Part shown: one piece after another, positions 1 to 7,343 of the stretch
Numbering within the stretch: position 1 is the stretch's first letter
How the letters are laid out: each line of letters starts with the position of its first letter
NCBI RefSeq assembly: GCF_042675665.1
Contig: NZ_JBHTJI010000042.1
Coordinates: 372,001-436,000 of the forward strand
DNA from: Mariniflexile jejuense
GTDB lineage: Bacteria > Bacteroidota > Bacteroidia > Flavobacteriales > Flavobacteriaceae
DNA: 64,000 bases
Direction of reading: 5' to 3'
The notes under the pieces: model-generated
The model's input: the letters and a program-made list of their open reading frames with translations, nothing else
Database searches by the model: none
Told to the model about the DNA's origin: nothing
Made by a program: the position numbers and the translations under genes

Positions 1-265
1 TCAACCAGGAGGCCCTTTAATGCCCGAAGGTTCTGGAACTGGTGCAGACGATGTTGCAACCGCACGCCATGGTGATGTTGTTATTAGCAATGGTAGAGCA
101 TATTTTTATTATTTTACCCATCCCGGTCAGGTTGGAGAAAACAGAAAAAAAGATGGATTTGACCAACGTCGCTCATCCATACATGTTGTTGAATTCAAAT
201 TACAAAATGGATGGATAATAGCAAATCGAGATGAACCAACTTTTATTCAATTGGAAAATCCTTAA
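1..265 (+). CDS. C-terminal part of a probable beta-propeller glycoside hydrolase (5' end outside window)
   Basis: The reading frame is open from base 2 with no stop before TAA at 263-265, so about 87 C-terminal residues of a longer protein are visible. They include a block reading ARHGDVV, then a Tyr/Phe-rich strand (AYFYYFTHPG), then SSIHVVEFK. Blocks of this kind occur in C-terminal blades of five-bladed propeller glycosidases of the GH43/GH32-like type, where a strand states whether the protein can be seen to act on a polysaccharide; the family cannot be fixed from this fragment. The ATG at 20 is probably an internal methionine. The GH43 gene at the other end of the window suggests polysaccharide use is a theme, but the two are 63 kb apart. 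The family assignment is inference. Confidence 0.45.
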   Translation, partial: QPGGPLMPEGSGTGADDVATARHGDVVISNGRAYFYYFTHPGQVGENRKKDGFDQRRSSIHVVEFKLQNGWIIANRDEPTFIQLENP

Positions 266-345
266 TAAAGATTGCCACGTCTATTTGTAAGCACATTGGC
301 AAGTCTAGACTTGATACAAAAAAATTGGACAATTAATTGCGAGAT

Positions 346-1240
346 TTAAGATGCTAGATTTTGGTTATACATTTCCATTTCAAATTCGTTAATAGTTTTA
401 TACCCTATAGTTGAGTGTATTCTTCTTTTGTTGTACCAAGTTTCTATCCAAGAAAAGATGGATAGTTCTGCTAATTATATTTATGTAGGTACACTCATTC
501 AGTTTTTAAGCTCTTAAAAAAAGATTCTGCTACGGCATTGTCCCAACAGTTCCCCTTTCTACTCATGCTTTGTATTACTAATCCATTATAGTTTTTGATA
601 ATATCAGTAAACAAATAGCTGGCATACTGAGAACCTCTATCGAAATGGAAGATAAGTTCTTCCGTAATTACATTGGATTTTACTGCCATATTCCATGCAT
701 CTAATATAGTATCCTGCGTTGTTAAATTATCTCTCTTAGACCAGCCTATTACCTTTCGGTTATATAAATCAATAATTACCGTTAAATACATCCAGTCTTA
801 CTTGGTTTCAATATAAGTGATCTCGGATACCCAAACTTGATTTACTCTAGATACTTTAAAATTTTGATTTAAGATATTATCGGGAATACGATATTAGTGG
901 TTACTATCTGTTGTTGTTCTAAACTTGTGTTTCCTTCTGGCAAATAAACCATATACCTTTATAAGTTTCTCCACACGTGGTTTGGAAACATAATATCCTA
1001 GTTTTTCCAATGCTTTTTTTATACTTTTCGCACCATAACTTTCATAGCTATCTTTAAAAATAGTTTAATCAACTCAGACAATTTTTGATTATACAGCCAA
1101 AACTTTGAGAGCTTAGCTTTTAACCAATTATAATAACTACTGGAATTAACTTTTTAAACTTTACACATTTTCTCGACTGAAAACTTAAATTTATGATGTT
1201 TTATAAACCTCAATTTTTCTTGTCGCCCTTAGAGATTTGA
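346..1240 (-). pseudogene. IS3-family OrfB transposase (DDE integrase) remnant
   Basis: Recognisable blocks in order on the minus strand are FSVEKMCKV, SSSYYNWLKAKLSK, SYESYGAKSIKKALEKLGYY, VSRVNQVWVSEITYIETK, MYLTVIIDLYNRKVIGWS, HFDRGSQYAS, GNCWDNAVAESFFKSLKTE and WYNKRRIHSTIGYKT. The acidic catalytic residues of the rve fold are still visible (SEITY with Glu where Asp is usual, FDRGSQY, NAVAESFF). At least three in-frame stops occur (after CKV, after SNH, and TAA at about 796) and at least two frameshifts (near 1065 and near 490). The longest intact stretch is 495-791. The final block ends at TAA 346-348. Confidence 0.85.
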
Positions 1241-1551
1241 TATTAAAAGGAGAAAACACTGTTTTCGGGTATTTGGCTCACCACCTTTTTTAATATCTCA
1301 TATTCCTCCGATATATCCTTTAATTGTTTCTTTAATAGGGCGCTATTTCTTTTTGTCCATATGTTAATTTTGGAACGCCTCTACCTGGAAAACTGTTCTT
1401 ACCATAATCTTGGGATTCACGTCGCCAACGATGTAATAGGAGTAAGTAATGTCAATTCTTCACAAACTTATTTAACATGACCTCGGGTATAGCTTAATTC
1501 TACTGCCTTTAGCTTAAATGATGCTCTATAATTTCTGTTTCTTTTTTTCAT
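1225..1551 (-). pseudogene. IS3-family OrfA (helix-turn-helix) remnant
   Basis: The frame starts at ATG 1549-1551 with MKKRNRNYRASFKLKAVEL, typical of the OrfA helix-turn-helix protein that binds the IS ends. A TAA codon follows at about codon 28 (after GHVK). A frameshift precedes the segment LLHRWRRESQDYGKNSFPG, and another precedes the leucine-zipper segment LLKKQLKDISEEYEILKK. The order of segments is normal for OrfA, so the gene decayed in place. No functional product is expected. Confidence 0.8.
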
Positions 1552-1767
1552 AATTCAAAGTTTATTTATGTAACTCTAAATCTCACAACTTTTTGTTCAG
1601 TACAATATAGTAACTCCAAACCAAAAAACGCTCGAAATTACTCCAGTTAAATAAAATTAAGGTTTGCAGAAATGTGAGCCTTTTTTTAACTCATATATTT
1701 AGTGAGTAAAGCCACAGATAAACCACTATAAATAATGCGAGCCTAAAAATAGGCTAATTCTTAAAAA

Positions 1768-1788
1768 GTGGGCAAATTGTGGGCAAAT
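1768..1788. repeat. Direct repeat GTGGGCAAAT x2, possible integrase arm site
   Basis: Two identical 10-mers (1768-1777 and 1779-1788) are separated by one base. They lie 50 bp beyond the 3' end of tRNA-Arg, with a 6-bp inverted repeat AGCCTA/TAGGCT at 1740-1755 next to them. Short direct repeats beside a tRNA 3' end are typical of the attachment region of integrative elements that use tyrosine recombinases. No integrase gene is present in the window, so the role is inference. Confidence 0.4.
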
Positions 1789-1790
1789 GA

Positions 1791-1826
1791 TAAAAACAAA
1801 AAGGGCTTCAATCTCTTGAAACCCTT
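1791..1826 (-). terminator. Rho-independent terminator of tRNA-Arg
   Basis: An 11-bp stem (1801-1811 with 1816-1826, one G.T pair, 4-nt loop) is followed on the minus strand by a T-rich run (1791-1800). It lies 12 bp past the tRNA 3' end. Confidence 0.75.
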
Positions 1827-1837
1827 GTAAACATTAG

Positions 1838-1911
1838 TGACCTCGACTGGATTCAAACCAGTAACCTCTTGAGCCGTAATCAAGTGCGCTATTCAGTTGC
1901 GCCACGAGGCC
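1838..1911 (-). tRNA. tRNA-Arg(ACG)
   Basis: A cloverleaf folds on the minus strand. The acceptor GGCCTCG pairs with CGAGGTC (discriminator A), the D stem is GCGC/GCGC, and the anticodon stem CTTGA/TCAAG holds loop TTACGGC, giving anticodon ACG. The T stem is ACTGG/CCAGT. CCA is not encoded. The D loop reads CTGAATA (A at position 19 instead of G) and the T loop reads TTTGAAT (U56 instead of C), a paired change at a tertiary contact. A TATATTTG -7 box lies just upstream and a terminator downstream, so it is a single-gene unit. Confidence 0.9.
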
Positions 1912-1924
1912 ATTTTTGTGGGTG

Positions 1925-1932
1925 CAAATATA
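1925..1932 (-). promoter_or_regulatory. Promoter -7 box of tRNA-Arg
   Basis: The minus strand reads TATATTTG, a perfect match to the Bacteroidota -7 consensus TAnnTTTG, ending 13 bp before the tRNA 5' end. Confidence 0.7.
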
Positions 1933-2023
1933 GTATTTTTATTAAAACTTCACCAATTTTTTTTAAAATTTGTAATTCATTACTTTTACAACCTCTAAGC
2001 TAATTATTTACACATAAATAAGC

Positions 2024-2581
2024 ATGAATTATCTTTTAAATCCATGGCCATGGTATGTTTCTGGACCACTAATCACGCTTGTTATGGCGTTATTACTTTA
2101 TTATGGTAAAACTTTCGGAATGTCTTCAAATTTAAGAACTATGTGTACCATAGCAGGAGCTGGTAAAGTTTCCGATTTTTTTAAATTTAACTGGAAAGAA
2201 AACTCTTGGAATTTAGTTGTAGTGGTTGGTGCTATTCTGGGTGGCTTTATTGGTAGTCATTACTTATCAAATGATAGTGTTACAAACTTGAACCCTAAAA
2301 CCGTTGAAGAAATTAAAAACCTAGGCTTTAATAATATAGGTGCACATTTAGTGCCAACAGAAATCTATAACTGGGAAGTTGTTTTTTCTATAAAAGGCTT
2401 ATTAATATTACTAGTTGGTGGATTTCTAGTTGGGTTTGGAACGCGTTATGCTGATGGTTGTACTTCCGGACATGCCATTAGCGGACTTAGTAGCCTACAA
2501 AAACCATCGTTAATGGCCGTTATTGGTTTTTTTCTTGGTGGATTACTAATGACTAACTTTATTTTACCTCTCATTTTTTAA
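2024..2581 (+). CDS. YeeE/YedE family transporter, N-terminal half protein
   Basis: This is a 185-residue integral membrane protein of the YeeE/YedE (DUF395, sulfur transport) family, thought to import thiosulfate or a related sulfur species. Hydrophobic segments lie at about 13-28, 62-80, 122-140 and 163-184. Conserved cysteines sit at 41 (RTMCTIAG) and 146 (DGCTSGHAISG); family cysteines in such positions relay thiosulfate. Many members are one chain of about 350 residues. Here the protein is split in two, and the partner gene starts two bases after this stop. No sulfur-oxidation genes are in the window, so the exact substrate is inference. Confidence 0.85.
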   Translation: MNYLLNPWPWYVSGPLITLVMALLLYYGKTFGMSSNLRTMCTIAGAGKVSDFFKFNWKENSWNLVVVVGAILGGFIGSHYLSNDSVTNLNPKTVEEIKNLGFNNIGAHLVPTEIYNWEVVFSIKGLLILLVGGFLVGFGTRYADGCTSGHAISGLSSLQKPSLMAVIGFFLGGLLMTNFILPLIF

Positions 2582-2583
2582 CT

Positions 2584-2997
2584 ATGAAATATTTAAAATT
2601 TTTACTAGTTGGTATTTTTTTCGGAATAATCTTAGTGAAATCTGAAGCAGTTTCTTGGTATCGTATTTACGAAATGTTTCGATTTCAATCGTTTCATATG
2701 TACGGCATTATAGGAACTGCTATTATAACTGGAATTATATTTCTTCAAATTTCAAAAAGAGGCATCATAAAAGGCTTTGAAGGTGCCGAAATATTTGTTC
2801 CTAAAAAAGAAAATGGCTTTGTTCGTTACATTATAGGTGGCACTATTTTTGGGCTTGGTTGGGCGTTAATAGGCGCTTGCCCTGGTCCGTTATATATATT
2901 ATTAGGCACTGGCGTTTTTAGTATGCTTATCGTTATTGCAGCCGCTATGTTAGGAACGTTTGTTTATGGTATTTTAAGAAAAAAACTTCCTCATTAA
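2584..2997 (+). CDS. YeeE/YedE family transporter, C-terminal half protein
   Basis: This 137-residue membrane protein completes the YeeE/YedE transporter begun by the preceding gene, two bases upstream, with which it is surely co-transcribed. Hydrophobic segments lie at about 4-20, 40-56, 82-98 and 104-130. The family signature GACPGPLY is at 98-104, with Cys99 in the expected pore position. The pair probably forms the complete pore. Convergent or promoter signals between the two genes are absent. Confidence 0.85.
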   Translation: MKYLKFLLVGIFFGIILVKSEAVSWYRIYEMFRFQSFHMYGIIGTAIITGIIFLQISKRGIIKGFEGAEIFVPKKENGFVRYIIGGTIFGLGWALIGACPGPLYILLGTGVFSMLIVIAAAMLGTFVYGILRKKLPH

Positions 2998-3026
2998 TTG
3001 ATTTCCATAGAACTTAATTTTACGAA

Positions 3027-3042
3027 TGTGACAAAAGTCACA
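3027..3042. promoter_or_regulatory. Crp/Fnr-type palindromic operator
   Basis: TGTGAC-AAAA-GTCACA is a perfect 16-bp palindrome that fits the TGTGA-N6-TCACA pattern bound by Crp-family regulators. It lies about 65 bp upstream of the DUF2892 start codon, in a promoter-proximal position. No Crp/Fnr gene is in the window, so the regulator is unknown. Confidence 0.55.
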
Positions 3043-3106
3043 AAACAACATATTTTGATTTTGTAATTTTGAAATTACAGATTGTTTAAACTAAAAATTG
3101 GGTTTT

Positions 3107-3313
3107 ATGAAAAAAAACATGGGTTCTACCGATAAAGGTATTCGAGTAATTATTGCAGTAGTTTTAGCATTATTATATTATTTTAATATAGTTGAAGGTA
3201 CTTTTGCCTATATACTTATGGCATTCGCTATTGTGTTTTTACTAACTAGTTTTATTAGCTTTTGTCCACTTTATGCACCTTTTGGAATAAATACTTGCAA
3301 AACAAAAAAATGA
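3107..3313 (+). CDS. DUF2892 (YgaP-type transmembrane) protein
   Basis: A 68-residue inner-membrane protein begins MKKNMGSTDKGIRVIIAV, the usual opening of DUF2892. Two hydrophobic helices lie at about 12-27 and 33-53, followed by a cysteine-bearing segment SFCPLYAPFGINTC. DUF2892 forms the membrane anchor of YgaP-type rhodaneses and also occurs alone beside sulfur-transfer and metal genes, which fits the YeeE/YedE neighbours. The ATG at 3107 is preferred to the TTG three codons earlier because it gives the family's normal start. Its stop overlaps the next gene's start (ATGA). Confidence 0.8.
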   Translation: MKKNMGSTDKGIRVIIAVVLALLYYFNIVEGTFAYILMAFAIVFLLTSFISFCPLYAPFGINTCKTKK

Positions 3314-3579
3314 ATACAATACTAGTAATTCAAAATTTAAAATGCCATGGTTGTGCTAATACCATAACTAATAAATTATCAAATTTAGAAGGCATTAGTG
3401 ATATTGTAGTAAATAATGAAACCGATAGTGTTTCCTTTAATTATGAAAATGAAGCATGCTTATTAGAAGCAAAAACATTACTTCATAATTTAGGATATCC
3501 TGTAAATGGCGAAAAAAATGCTTTAACTACCAAAGCAAAATCGTTTGTTAGTTGTGCCATTGGAAGAATGAATGGTTAA
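3310..3579 (+). CDS. Heavy-metal-associated (HMA) domain protein
   Basis: This 89-residue protein has an HMA fold: beta strand MNTILVIQNL, then the metal-binding loop CHGC (Cys12, Cys15), then helix, strands and the closing LGYPV motif near 70. It resembles CopZ-like copper chaperones and the N-terminal domains of metal-exporting ATPases. The C-terminal tail carries one more cysteine (SFVSCAIGRM). The ATG at 3310 overlaps the stop of the DUF2892 gene by four bases (translational coupling) and gives the family's start; a longer frame from 3262 lies wholly inside that gene and is rejected. Its stop overlaps the stop of clpS on the other strand. Confidence 0.8.
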   Translation: MNTILVIQNLKCHGCANTITNKLSNLEGISDIVVNNETDSVSFNYENEACLLEAKTLLHNLGYPVNGEKNALTTKAKSFVSCAIGRMNG

Positions 3580-3857
3580 ACTATTTCAGCACTTAAACCT
3601 GCTTCTAGTAACATACTGCAACGTGGTTTTAAGTCGTCTAGCAAACCTGTTTTAACAGTACATTTTCCTTTGTAATGCACAAGTAAAGCACATTGTTCAG
3701 CTTGTTCTGCTGTATGCTCGCATGCATAGATAAGTGTATTTATAACATGGTCGAAGGTGTTAATATCATCATTATGTAACACAATTTCATTTTGAGTAAG
3801 TACTTCTTCTTGAAGTAGTACTTCTTCAGATGTTTTTTCTCTAGTACTCATTTGCAA
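3576..3857 (-). CDS. clpS: ATP-dependent Clp protease adaptor ClpS
   Basis: ClpS binds the N-terminal domain of ClpA/ClpC and delivers N-degron substrates. This 93-residue protein has the expected LHNDDINTFDHVI segment (about 27-39), which contains the conserved substrate-pocket Asn-Asp-Asp, followed by the helical ClpA-binding region. The N-terminal 20 residues are Glu-rich and variable. Met1 or Met3 (3851) could be the start. The gene ends the minus-strand run tpiA-prmA-clpS, 10 bp after prmA. Confidence 0.88.
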   Translation of the reverse strand: MQMSTREKTSEEVLLQEEVLTQNEIVLHNDDINTFDHVINTLIYACEHTAEQAEQCALLVHYKGKCTVKTGLLDDLKPRCSMLLEAGLSAEIV

Positions 3858-3867
3858 AAGTTTTTTA

Positions 3868-4704
3868 CTAATTTAAAAATTTTAAAGCAACCCAATGGTT
3901 TCTTTCCAATTTTTCATCAAATTTTAACAAATACTTTTCGCACACGTCTTGTATAACAGGAATATCATCGTTGTAAAATCCGCTTAAAAACAAAAGTCCT
4001 TTTTGGTTTAAACAAGACACATAAGTTTCCATATCGTTTAGCAAAATATTACGATTAATGTTTGCTATAATAATATCATATTTTCTACCAGACAAAACAC
4101 TGGCATCACCTTCAATAACTGTTATGTTTTTGCAATTATTGCGTTCTACATTTTCAATACTGTTTAAATAGCACCAGTTATCATAATCTACAGCATCAAT
4201 AGGTTTTGCGCCTTTCATTTCTGCTAAAATGGCTAAAACACCTGTACCACAACCCATATCTAAAACCGATTTATTTGTGAAATCATTTTTTAGAATATGT
4301 TGAATCATCATGTGAGTGGTTTCATGATGCCCAGTACCAAAACTCATTTTTGGTTCGATGATGATATCGTATTGGGTATTTGGTTTTTCATGAAATGACG
4401 CGCGCACCGAACATACATCATCAACAATTATAGGATTGAAATTCTTTTCCCATTCTTCGTTCCAGTTGGTTTGTTCTATTTCGTTGAACTCATATGCTAT
4501 TTTGAATTCTTCGGAATTTAGAATTTGAACATCATCAAGTAGCGATTCATTCCATTCGTCTTTTTGAATGTATGCTGTCACGCCTTCTTCGGTTTCCACA
4601 AAGCTTTCAAAACCTGCATAACCGAGTTCTGCTATAAGAATTTCAACGCCTGGTTGTAATGGTGTTACTTTAAATTCGTAACCTATATAAATGATGTTTG
4701 ACAT
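3868..4704 (-). CDS. prmA: Ribosomal protein L11 methyltransferase
   Basis: PrmA trimethylates amino groups of ribosomal protein L11 using S-adenosylmethionine. The 278-residue product shows the PrmA signature MSFGTGHHETTHMM, the SAM-binding motif I VLDMGCGTGVLAIL and the IIANINRNIL segment corresponding to the catalytic motif. I prefer the ATG at 4704 (MSNIIYIGYEFKV), which matches the family's N terminus; a longer frame begins at 4740 but would add 12 unrelated residues. The gene lies between clpS and tpiA on the same strand, with a structured repeat in its upstream gap. Confidence 0.93.
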   Translation of the reverse strand: MSNIIYIGYEFKVTPLQPGVEILIAELGYAGFESFVETEEGVTAYIQKDEWNESLLDDVQILNSEEFKIAYEFNEIEQTNWNEEWEKNFNPIIVDDVCSVRASFHEKPNTQYDIIIEPKMSFGTGHHETTHMMIQHILKNDFTNKSVLDMGCGTGVLAILAEMKGAKPIDAVDYDNWCYLNSIENVERNNCKNITVIEGDASVLSGRKYDIIIANINRNILLNDMETYVSCLNQKGLLFLSGFYNDDIPVIQDVCEKYLLKFDEKLERNHWVALKFLN

Positions 4705-4744
4705 GGTAACTATGAAATTATAATTGTAATCGCCATTCATAAGT

Positions 4745-4829
4745 GCGTTAGCGATAGAAACGGCATCCTTTTTGGCACCCTAAAGTGCCAAAAAGATACA
4801 GTGTATAGCGCGACCCTTGTGGTAACGCC
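4745..4829 (+). repeat. Structured dispersed repeat, copy 1 (Flavo-1-like)
   Basis: This is the first of three copies. It opens GCGTTAGCGATAG and closes CGACCC...GGTAACGCC; GCGTTA and TAACGC pair as an outer helix. Inside is a perfect 11-bp hairpin CTTTTTGGCAC/GTGCCAAAAAG (4769-4795). It sits between tpiA and prmA. The 24-bp right end recurs exactly, on the other strand, in copy 3. The orientation given is that of the shared motif. I associate it from memory with the Flavo-1 RNA motif; a covariance-model search would settle that. Confidence 0.7.
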
Positions 4830-4844
4830 AAAAAAATTATGTTA

Positions 4845-5594
4845 TTAAAATGCGTTTACAATCGCAAAAAAGTCGTCTGCATTAAGTGCTGCACCTCCAA
4901 TTAAACCACCATCTACATCTGGTTTTCCAAAAATTTCCTGTGCATTGTTTGGTTTAACGCTACCACCGTATAAAATGGATACGCTGTTTGCTACATCGGC
5001 ACCGTATTTATTGCTTAGGGTTTTGCGGATGAAGGCGTGCATATCTTGCGCTTGCTCTGGACTTGCGGTTTCGCCAGTTCCAATGGCCCAAACAGGTTCG
5101 TAAGCCAACACAATGTTTTTAAAGGCTGAAGCTTCTAAATGAAACAAGGCGTTTTTTATTTGGCTTTCTACTACGGCTTCGTGGTTTCCAGATTTTCTAT
5201 CGGCCAACACTTCTCCAAAACAGAAGATAACACGTAATTCGTTTGCCAAAGCTGCATCTACTTTTTTAGCTAAAATTTGATCGGTTTCACCAAAATATTC
5301 ACGACGCTCGCTGTGTCCCAATATAACGGTTTCAACACCCACACTTTTAAGCATACTTGCACTGATTTCGCCTGTGTAAGCGCCATTGGCAGCAAAGTGC
5401 ATATTTTGTGCTATTACTTCAATTTTGCTATCCTTTAATGCTTGGTATGCTTGAAATAAATTTGTAAATGTTGGCGCAATCATTACTTCTGCATTAGATG
5501 TTTTTGTTTGCGATTTTAAAGATGTAATTAATGATTCAGTTTGTGCTAAATCGTTATTCATTTTCCAGTTTCCGGCTACTATTTGTTTTCTCAT
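4845..5594 (-). CDS. tpiA: Triosephosphate isomerase
   Basis: TpiA interconverts dihydroxyacetone phosphate and glyceraldehyde 3-phosphate in glycolysis and gluconeogenesis. The 249-residue length is standard. Catalytic residues are in place: Lys11 in AGNWKMN, His94 in LGHSERR and Glu166 in AYEPVWAIGTG, the last beginning the flexible loop 6. The phosphate-binding LYGGSV (208-213) and GGLIGGA (229-235) are intact. It is in the minus-strand run with the TlpA-like gene upstream (37 bp) and prmA downstream. Confidence 0.97.
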   Translation of the reverse strand: MRKQIVAGNWKMNNDLAQTESLITSLKSQTKTSNAEVMIAPTFTNLFQAYQALKDSKIEVIAQNMHFAANGAYTGEISASMLKSVGVETVILGHSERREYFGETDQILAKKVDAALANELRVIFCFGEVLADRKSGNHEAVVESQIKNALFHLEASAFKNIVLAYEPVWAIGTGETASPEQAQDMHAFIRKTLSNKYGADVANSVSILYGGSVKPNNAQEIFGKPDVDGGLIGGAALNADDFFAIVNAF

Positions 5595-5631
5595 TTTTTT
5601 AATTTACCCTTTTTTAATGAAGGGATTTTTA

Positions 5632-6123
5632 TTAAATTTTTAATATGTTTTTTATGTTTTTATCGTCTGCTTCAATAGCTTTAAATAATTTTATTTCTCC
5701 ATTTTCATCAACCACCATGTATCTTGGTATCCAATCTAATTGAATGAATTCCCCAAAAGGACCTTTCCAACCAGATTCCATAAAGTAATTTTGACCGTTT
5801 ACATTATATTTTTCAATACCTCTTTTCCAAGCATCTTGCGTTTTATCTAGCGACAAAAACACATATGTTGCATTTGGAAATTTATTTTGCAATGCTTTTA
5901 CTTTTGGCATACCGCCAATGCAATCTTTACACCACGAAGCCCAAACATCAATCACAATAGTTTTACCTTTATTTGCTTCCAAAATGGCTTTGAATGTTAT
6001 TGGTTTTCCTTCAAGTGTTACAAACGTATCATTTAATGCTGCTTTTGAAAATTGTGTTGGTGCATCTTGCGCTTTACAACTTAAGATGCCTAGAAACAAG
6101 ATTTCTATATACTTTATTTTCAT
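5632..6123 (-). CDS. TlpA-like thiol:disulfide oxidoreductase, predicted lipoprotein
   Basis: A 163-residue thioredoxin-fold protein. The N terminus has a short hydrophobic stretch ending in a lipobox-like ILSC (Cys16), so it is probably lipid-anchored in the cell envelope. The redox motif is WCKDC at 64-68, with the usual preceding IVIDVWAS strand, and the cis-proline region is WIPRYMVV. This fits the TlpA/ResA group that reduces or exchanges disulfides in the periplasm. Its partner is not evident. It lies between an ABC permease gene and tpiA on the same strand. Confidence 0.85.
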   Translation of the reverse strand: MKIKYIEILFLGILSCKAQDAPTQFSKAALNDTFVTLEGKPITFKAILEANKGKTIVIDVWASWCKDCIGGMPKVKALQNKFPNATYVFLSLDKTQDAWKRGIEKYNVNGQNYFMESGWKGPFGEFIQLDWIPRYMVVDENGEIKLFKAIEADDKNIKNILKI

Positions 6124-6157
6124 TTGTTTAAAATTTTATTTCTTAGAAACCGCAAAT

Positions 6158-7234
6158 TTACTGAAGTTTTACTTTAGGGTCTAACCAAACATAAATTATA
6201 TCTACAAAAATATTGATAATGATGAATAACAAGGCGATTATTAAAACGGAACCCATAATTACAGGTAAGTCTAGTGTATTTAAGGCGTTTACAATTTCTT
6301 TACCTAAACCATTCCAACCAAAAATATACTCTACAAAAACCGCACCTGCAAGCATGGAAGCAAACCAACCCGAAATAGCTGTTACTACTGGATTCAAGGC
6401 GTTTTTTAAAGCATGTTTTTTTATAATTTGAAACTCACTTAAGCCTTTTGCTCTGGCGGTACGAATATAATCTTGATTAAAAACTTCTAATAACGAATTT
6501 CGCATTAATTGGATAACAACTGCCAACGGACGAATACCTAAAACGATTGCTGGAAGTATGAGATTTTTTAGTTTTAAGTGATTTGATTCTCCAAAATTAT
6601 CCAATTCATAAAGACTTCCTGTCATTTCTAAATTTGTGTATTTATGCAATACAAAACCAAAAAACCACGCGAATAAAATGGCACTGAAAAACGATGGTAT
6701 ACTCATTCCAAAGGTGCTGAAAATTTGGATGGTTTTATCAAGCCATTGGTCTTTATACAATGCAGAAACAATGCCTAAAACAATACCTATAAACATGGCT
6801 ATTATAATGGCTGAAACTGCCAACACAAAGGTATTTGGCAAGGTTTCACCCAAAACATCGCTCACTTTTTTTCCTTGTTTGGTGAACGATTCGCGTAAAT
6901 AGGGCACTTTTAAAACGGTTGTGGTATTTCCTATTGAAAATAGTTGTACTGCTGAATATTTTCCTTTTTTCAAAAAGGTATAATCGGTTTCAGTTTTTGA
7001 ATGAAAAGATAGCGGCAATAAATCATTCAAATAGTAAAAATACTGTGTGCTAACAGGTTTATCAAAACCATATTTTTTTTTTACTATGGCTAATTGCTCG
7101 CTGCCTTCGTTTTGCCCTAACATCATTTGTGCTGGATCGCCAGGAAGCACATTGAATAAAAAGAATATAACAGTTACCACCCCAAATAATGTGAGTAATG
7201 CGTATGTGATTTTATTTAGGATATAGCTTATCAA
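6158..7234 (-). CDS. ABC transporter permease of the DppB/OppB type
   Basis: The 358-residue inner-membrane protein belongs to the binding-protein-dependent permeases for peptides or nickel. It begins with helix 9-29 and the conserved GDPAQMMLG, and has a large extracytoplasmic segment at about 60-130. Five more helices follow, with the EAA-type cytoplasmic loop near 255-285 (RTARAKGLSEFQIIKKHALK), which docks to the ATPase. Such permeases usually come with a DppC-like permease, ATPases and a binding protein; none is in this window, so its partners are encoded elsewhere or it is an orphan. A heptamer tandem repeat lies directly upstream. Confidence 0.88.
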   Translation of the reverse strand: MISYILNKITYALLTLFGVVTVIFFLFNVLPGDPAQMMLGQNEGSEQLAIVKKKYGFDKPVSTQYFYYLNDLLPLSFHSKTETDYTFLKKGKYSAVQLFSIGNTTTVLKVPYLRESFTKQGKKVSDVLGETLPNTFVLAVSAIIIAMFIGIVLGIVSALYKDQWLDKTIQIFSTFGMSIPSFFSAILFAWFFGFVLHKYTNLEMTGSLYELDNFGESNHLKLKNLILPAIVLGIRPLAVVIQLMRNSLLEVFNQDYIRTARAKGLSEFQIIKKHALKNALNPVVTAISGWFASMLAGAVFVEYIFGWNGLGKEIVNALNTLDLPVIMGSVLIIALLFIIINIFVDIIYVWLDPKVKLQ

Positions 7235-7278
7235 ATAATTTTTTTGATTTTTGGGTTATAGTTGATTGTTAAAGCTAC

Positions 7279-7334
7279 TTTTAACTTTTAACTTCTAACT
7301 TTTAACTTTTAACTTTTAACTTCTAACTTTTAAC
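7279..7334. repeat. Heptamer tandem repeat, 8 units of TTYTAAC
   Basis: Eight perfect head-to-tail heptamers, in the order T,T,C,T,T,T,C,T at the third base (TTTTAAC or TTCTAAC), fill the gap between the DoxX gene and the ABC permease start. This is a short tandem repeat whose copy number could vary. Confidence 0.9.
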
Positions 7335-7343
7335 TTTTTTACT

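Larger units (their letters stand above)
310..1606 (-). mobile_element. Decayed IS3-family insertion sequence
   Basis: Both open reading frames of an IS3-type element can be traced on the minus strand but are broken by stops and frameshifts. Weakly matching ends are visible. Inward from the right (about 1577-1606) the end reads TGAACAAAAAGTTG followed by GAGATTTA; inward from the left (about 310-347) it reads TGATACAAAAAAATTG followed by GAGATTTA. Exact ends and a target-site duplication could not be defined, so the borders are approximate. It lies between the glycosidase fragment and tRNA-Arg. Confidence 0.8.

Noticed and set aside
7..265. AGGAGG eight bases before ATG 20 as a ribosome-binding site and gene start
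   Set aside because: The frame is open upstream to the window edge, the bases encode Q-P-G-G in frame, and this phylum seldom uses Shine-Dalgarno starts.
3262..3310. Longer start for the HMA protein
   Set aside because: It lies wholly inside the DUF2892 gene; the ATG at 3310 overlaps that stop and gives the standard HMA start.
7279..7334. CRISPR-like array
   Set aside because: The repeats are 7-mers without spacers and there are no cas genes.
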